A DNA stretch of 64,000 bases from Rotaria macrura (taxonomy: Eukaryota > Rotifera > Eurotatoria > Philodinida > Philodinidae): the NCBI GenBank assembly GCA_900239685.1, contig OENT01000265.1, forward strand, positions 82,938-146,937, read 5' to 3'. Each line of letters opens with the position of its first letter. The stretch's first letter is position 1. This document shows, in pieces, positions 62,801-64,000 of this stretch. The notes below the pieces were generated by a model. That model was not told the DNA's origin. It did not search any database and worked only from the letters and a program-made list of their open reading frames with translations. The position numbers and the translations under genes are program-made.

Positions 62801-62998
62801 ACATTAGTAATTGAGATCGGTTTGATTCTACAAAAAATGCGTTTCTTCAATTTTTCGTCATTACTCAACATCCATTCGTACTGTGCATGTTTTACTGTTG
62901 CTATGTGTAGTCCTTCTCCATTAAGTATGCATTTCAAAATAATCTAATAAAACGAAAAACACGAGGCAAGACAGGCAGAAACTACTCAGGTAGAACGA
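59814..62998. other. Intergenic, no supported gene
   Basis: No gene. A (GAA)n run lies at 60053-60072. A less AT-rich patch at 60180-60340 includes two TGCAGCTG-like words but no convincing gene or hairpin. Confidence 0.45.
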
Positions 62999-63198
62999 TA
63001 CGGACCGTTTAGTGGGCGCAGTTACACAGACCGTAACATCATTAAAATAGGGCCGTATACGGCCGTATTTTCTCAGTATACGGCTCCGTATACGGTACTA
63101 TTTCTGGGTACAGTAATAAAGGGTCTTATACTGTGAAAATACGGCCCTATTTTAATGATATTACGGTCCGTATAACTGCGTCCACTAAACGGTCCGTA
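62999..63198. mobile_element. 200-bp foldback element with ~80-bp inverted arms
   Basis: The left end TACGGACCGTTTAGTGG and right end CCACTAAACGGTCCGTA are exact inverted repeats. The arms continue inward for about 80 bp with a handful of mismatches and a 10-bp insertion in the left arm (a second TACGGCCGTA). A short loop lies near 63080-63120. No coding capacity. Likely a MITE of a different family from the 455-bp palindrome. Confidence 0.75.
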
Positions 63199-63776
63199 AC
63201 GGATATCCGTTTTGATCGACCTGGGTAAGCAAATAGTGTTGCTATCTGTGAAGGTAAAGAAAAAAACCATTCAAAGCAAACAAACAGTGAAGGTAGTAGA
63301 CAATTTCAAAATCAATAATAGCGTTCCATTGAAAATATTCGGCCGCGGTAAGTAAACTATTAGGAAGCTTCCAGATATAATTGAAACTACTTAGAAGGGT
63401 ATATAGTTAGATTCAAGATGCTGTGAGTATTGGTAATGATTGATACCGATATGACATTTTCAAGCATCATTTAATCAACTTAAACCAATCAATGTATGAG
63501 TATATGCCAACTATCGATCGTCTCTATTAAGTACTTGTCAGTTGTTCCACATTTGTTTAATTATTTCGCTCGTCTCAATTTCTATGCTTTTTACTTACAT
63601 GTGAAGTAACTCTTTTGCTTCTCTCTAACTTTATCATTTGACTTCAAGTAATAAAAAGAAGGTCCACATATAAACACAACACTTGAATAGCAGTAGAATT
63701 TGAGTATGAGTAAGAGCAACAATGGAAAAGCGTCTAGTCGAATACCAAATACATAATTGAATACTGTAAGCTGTAA
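63199..63776. other. Intergenic, no supported gene
   Basis: Ordinary AT-rich sequence between two repeats. Nothing recognised. Confidence 0.5.
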
Positions 63777-63829
63777 CCCATGTAGCCGATAATGAACAAA
63801 TAATGCAAAAATGACACATTATTTAACGG
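63777..63829 (+). mobile_element. Partial copy of the palindromic element's terminus
   Basis: The first 18 bases, CCCATGTAGCCGATAATG, match the end of the 455-bp palindrome exactly. The following ~35 bases resemble its next segment (AATAATG... CATTATTT) with differences, then similarity ends at AACGGG, just before the GCGCAC repeats. Confidence 0.65.
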
Positions 63830-63835
63830 GATCCG

Positions 63836-63945
63836 GAAAGATGCGCACGGGGAAATGTGCGCACGGAAGGATGCGCACGGAAACTTGCGCACGAAGAAAT
63901 TTGCGCACGGAAACTTGCGCACGAAGAGACTTGCGCACGAAATAT
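63836..63945. repeat. GCGCAC minisatellite
   Basis: Seven copies of a unit built around TGCGCACGRA start at 63843, 63859, 63873, 63887, 63903, 63917 and 63933. Spacing alternates largely 14 and 16 bp, giving a higher-order unit of 30 bp. It is much richer in G and C than its surroundings and directly follows the partial palindrome-element copy. Confidence 0.8.
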
Positions 63946-64000
63946 CAGACTATTCGCAGTGCATGAACAATGCTTGAAAGGAGAAGAGAAGAACAAAAAA

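Noticed and set aside
63836-63945. Repeat array considered as CRISPR-like or telomeric
   Set aside because: Units are 14-16 bp, nearly contiguous with no unique spacers, and do not match a known telomere motif. A minisatellite fits better.

Overview
The window is nuclear DNA of an animal. The protein-coding set is metazoan: Axin-like RGS+DIX, NK3/bagpipe homeobox, RIC3, MCM8, USP5, EMC6, WDR89, two probable 7TM proteins and THAP/C2H2 proteins. Genes are cut by many GT-AG introns, most of them 50-75 nt with a few of 0.6-1 kb. The DNA is strongly AT-rich. Compact AT-rich genes, short introns, foldback repeats and one gene of a mainly bacterial family (DUF2252) would fit a bdelloid rotifer such as Rotaria. 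That placement is inference; nothing in the window proves it.

Layout. From 1 to 30.2 kb every recognised gene lies on the minus strand: a partial membrane protein (1-273), a very short Axin (1155-2249), WDR89 (3808-5861), EMC6 (6172-6654), USP5 (6916-11363), RIC3 (12364-13983), a small ubiquitin-like protein (18081-18473), a DUF2252 protein (21541-23503) and MCM8 (24977-30234, 17 exons). About 230 bp separates MCM8 from a divergent plus-strand gene of unknown function (30465-31711). Then comes a plus-strand gene with two THAP domains and POGZ/ZNF280-like zinc fingers (32408-35833). It faces a minus-strand paralogue that lacks the THAP half (38182-40724). A multi-pass membrane protein (42277-43257, plus) converges on an NK3-class homeobox gene (43397-45233, minus). 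A two-exon rhodopsin-like GPCR (49399-51136, minus) and a type I membrane protein with a tyrosine-rich tail (56037-57524, minus) complete the genes.

The right end (57.5-64 kb) has no gene I can support but holds repeats: a perfect 455-bp palindrome with an N at its exact centre, a second 200-bp foldback element, a further partial copy of the first element's terminus, and a GCGCAC minisatellite directly beside that copy.

The genes do not form a pathway. They are ordinary animal neighbours in ubiquitin recycling, ER membrane-protein insertion, nicotinic receptor assembly, Wnt signalling and recombination repair. The most unusual items are the THAP/zinc-finger inverted paralogue pair, including a start codon that I infer to be split by an intron, the miniature Axin, the DUF2252 gene and the foldback elements. 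Exon boundaries were derived by hand from reading-frame continuity, GT-AG sites and remembered family sequences, so individual junctions may be off by a few bases. No transcript evidence was available.
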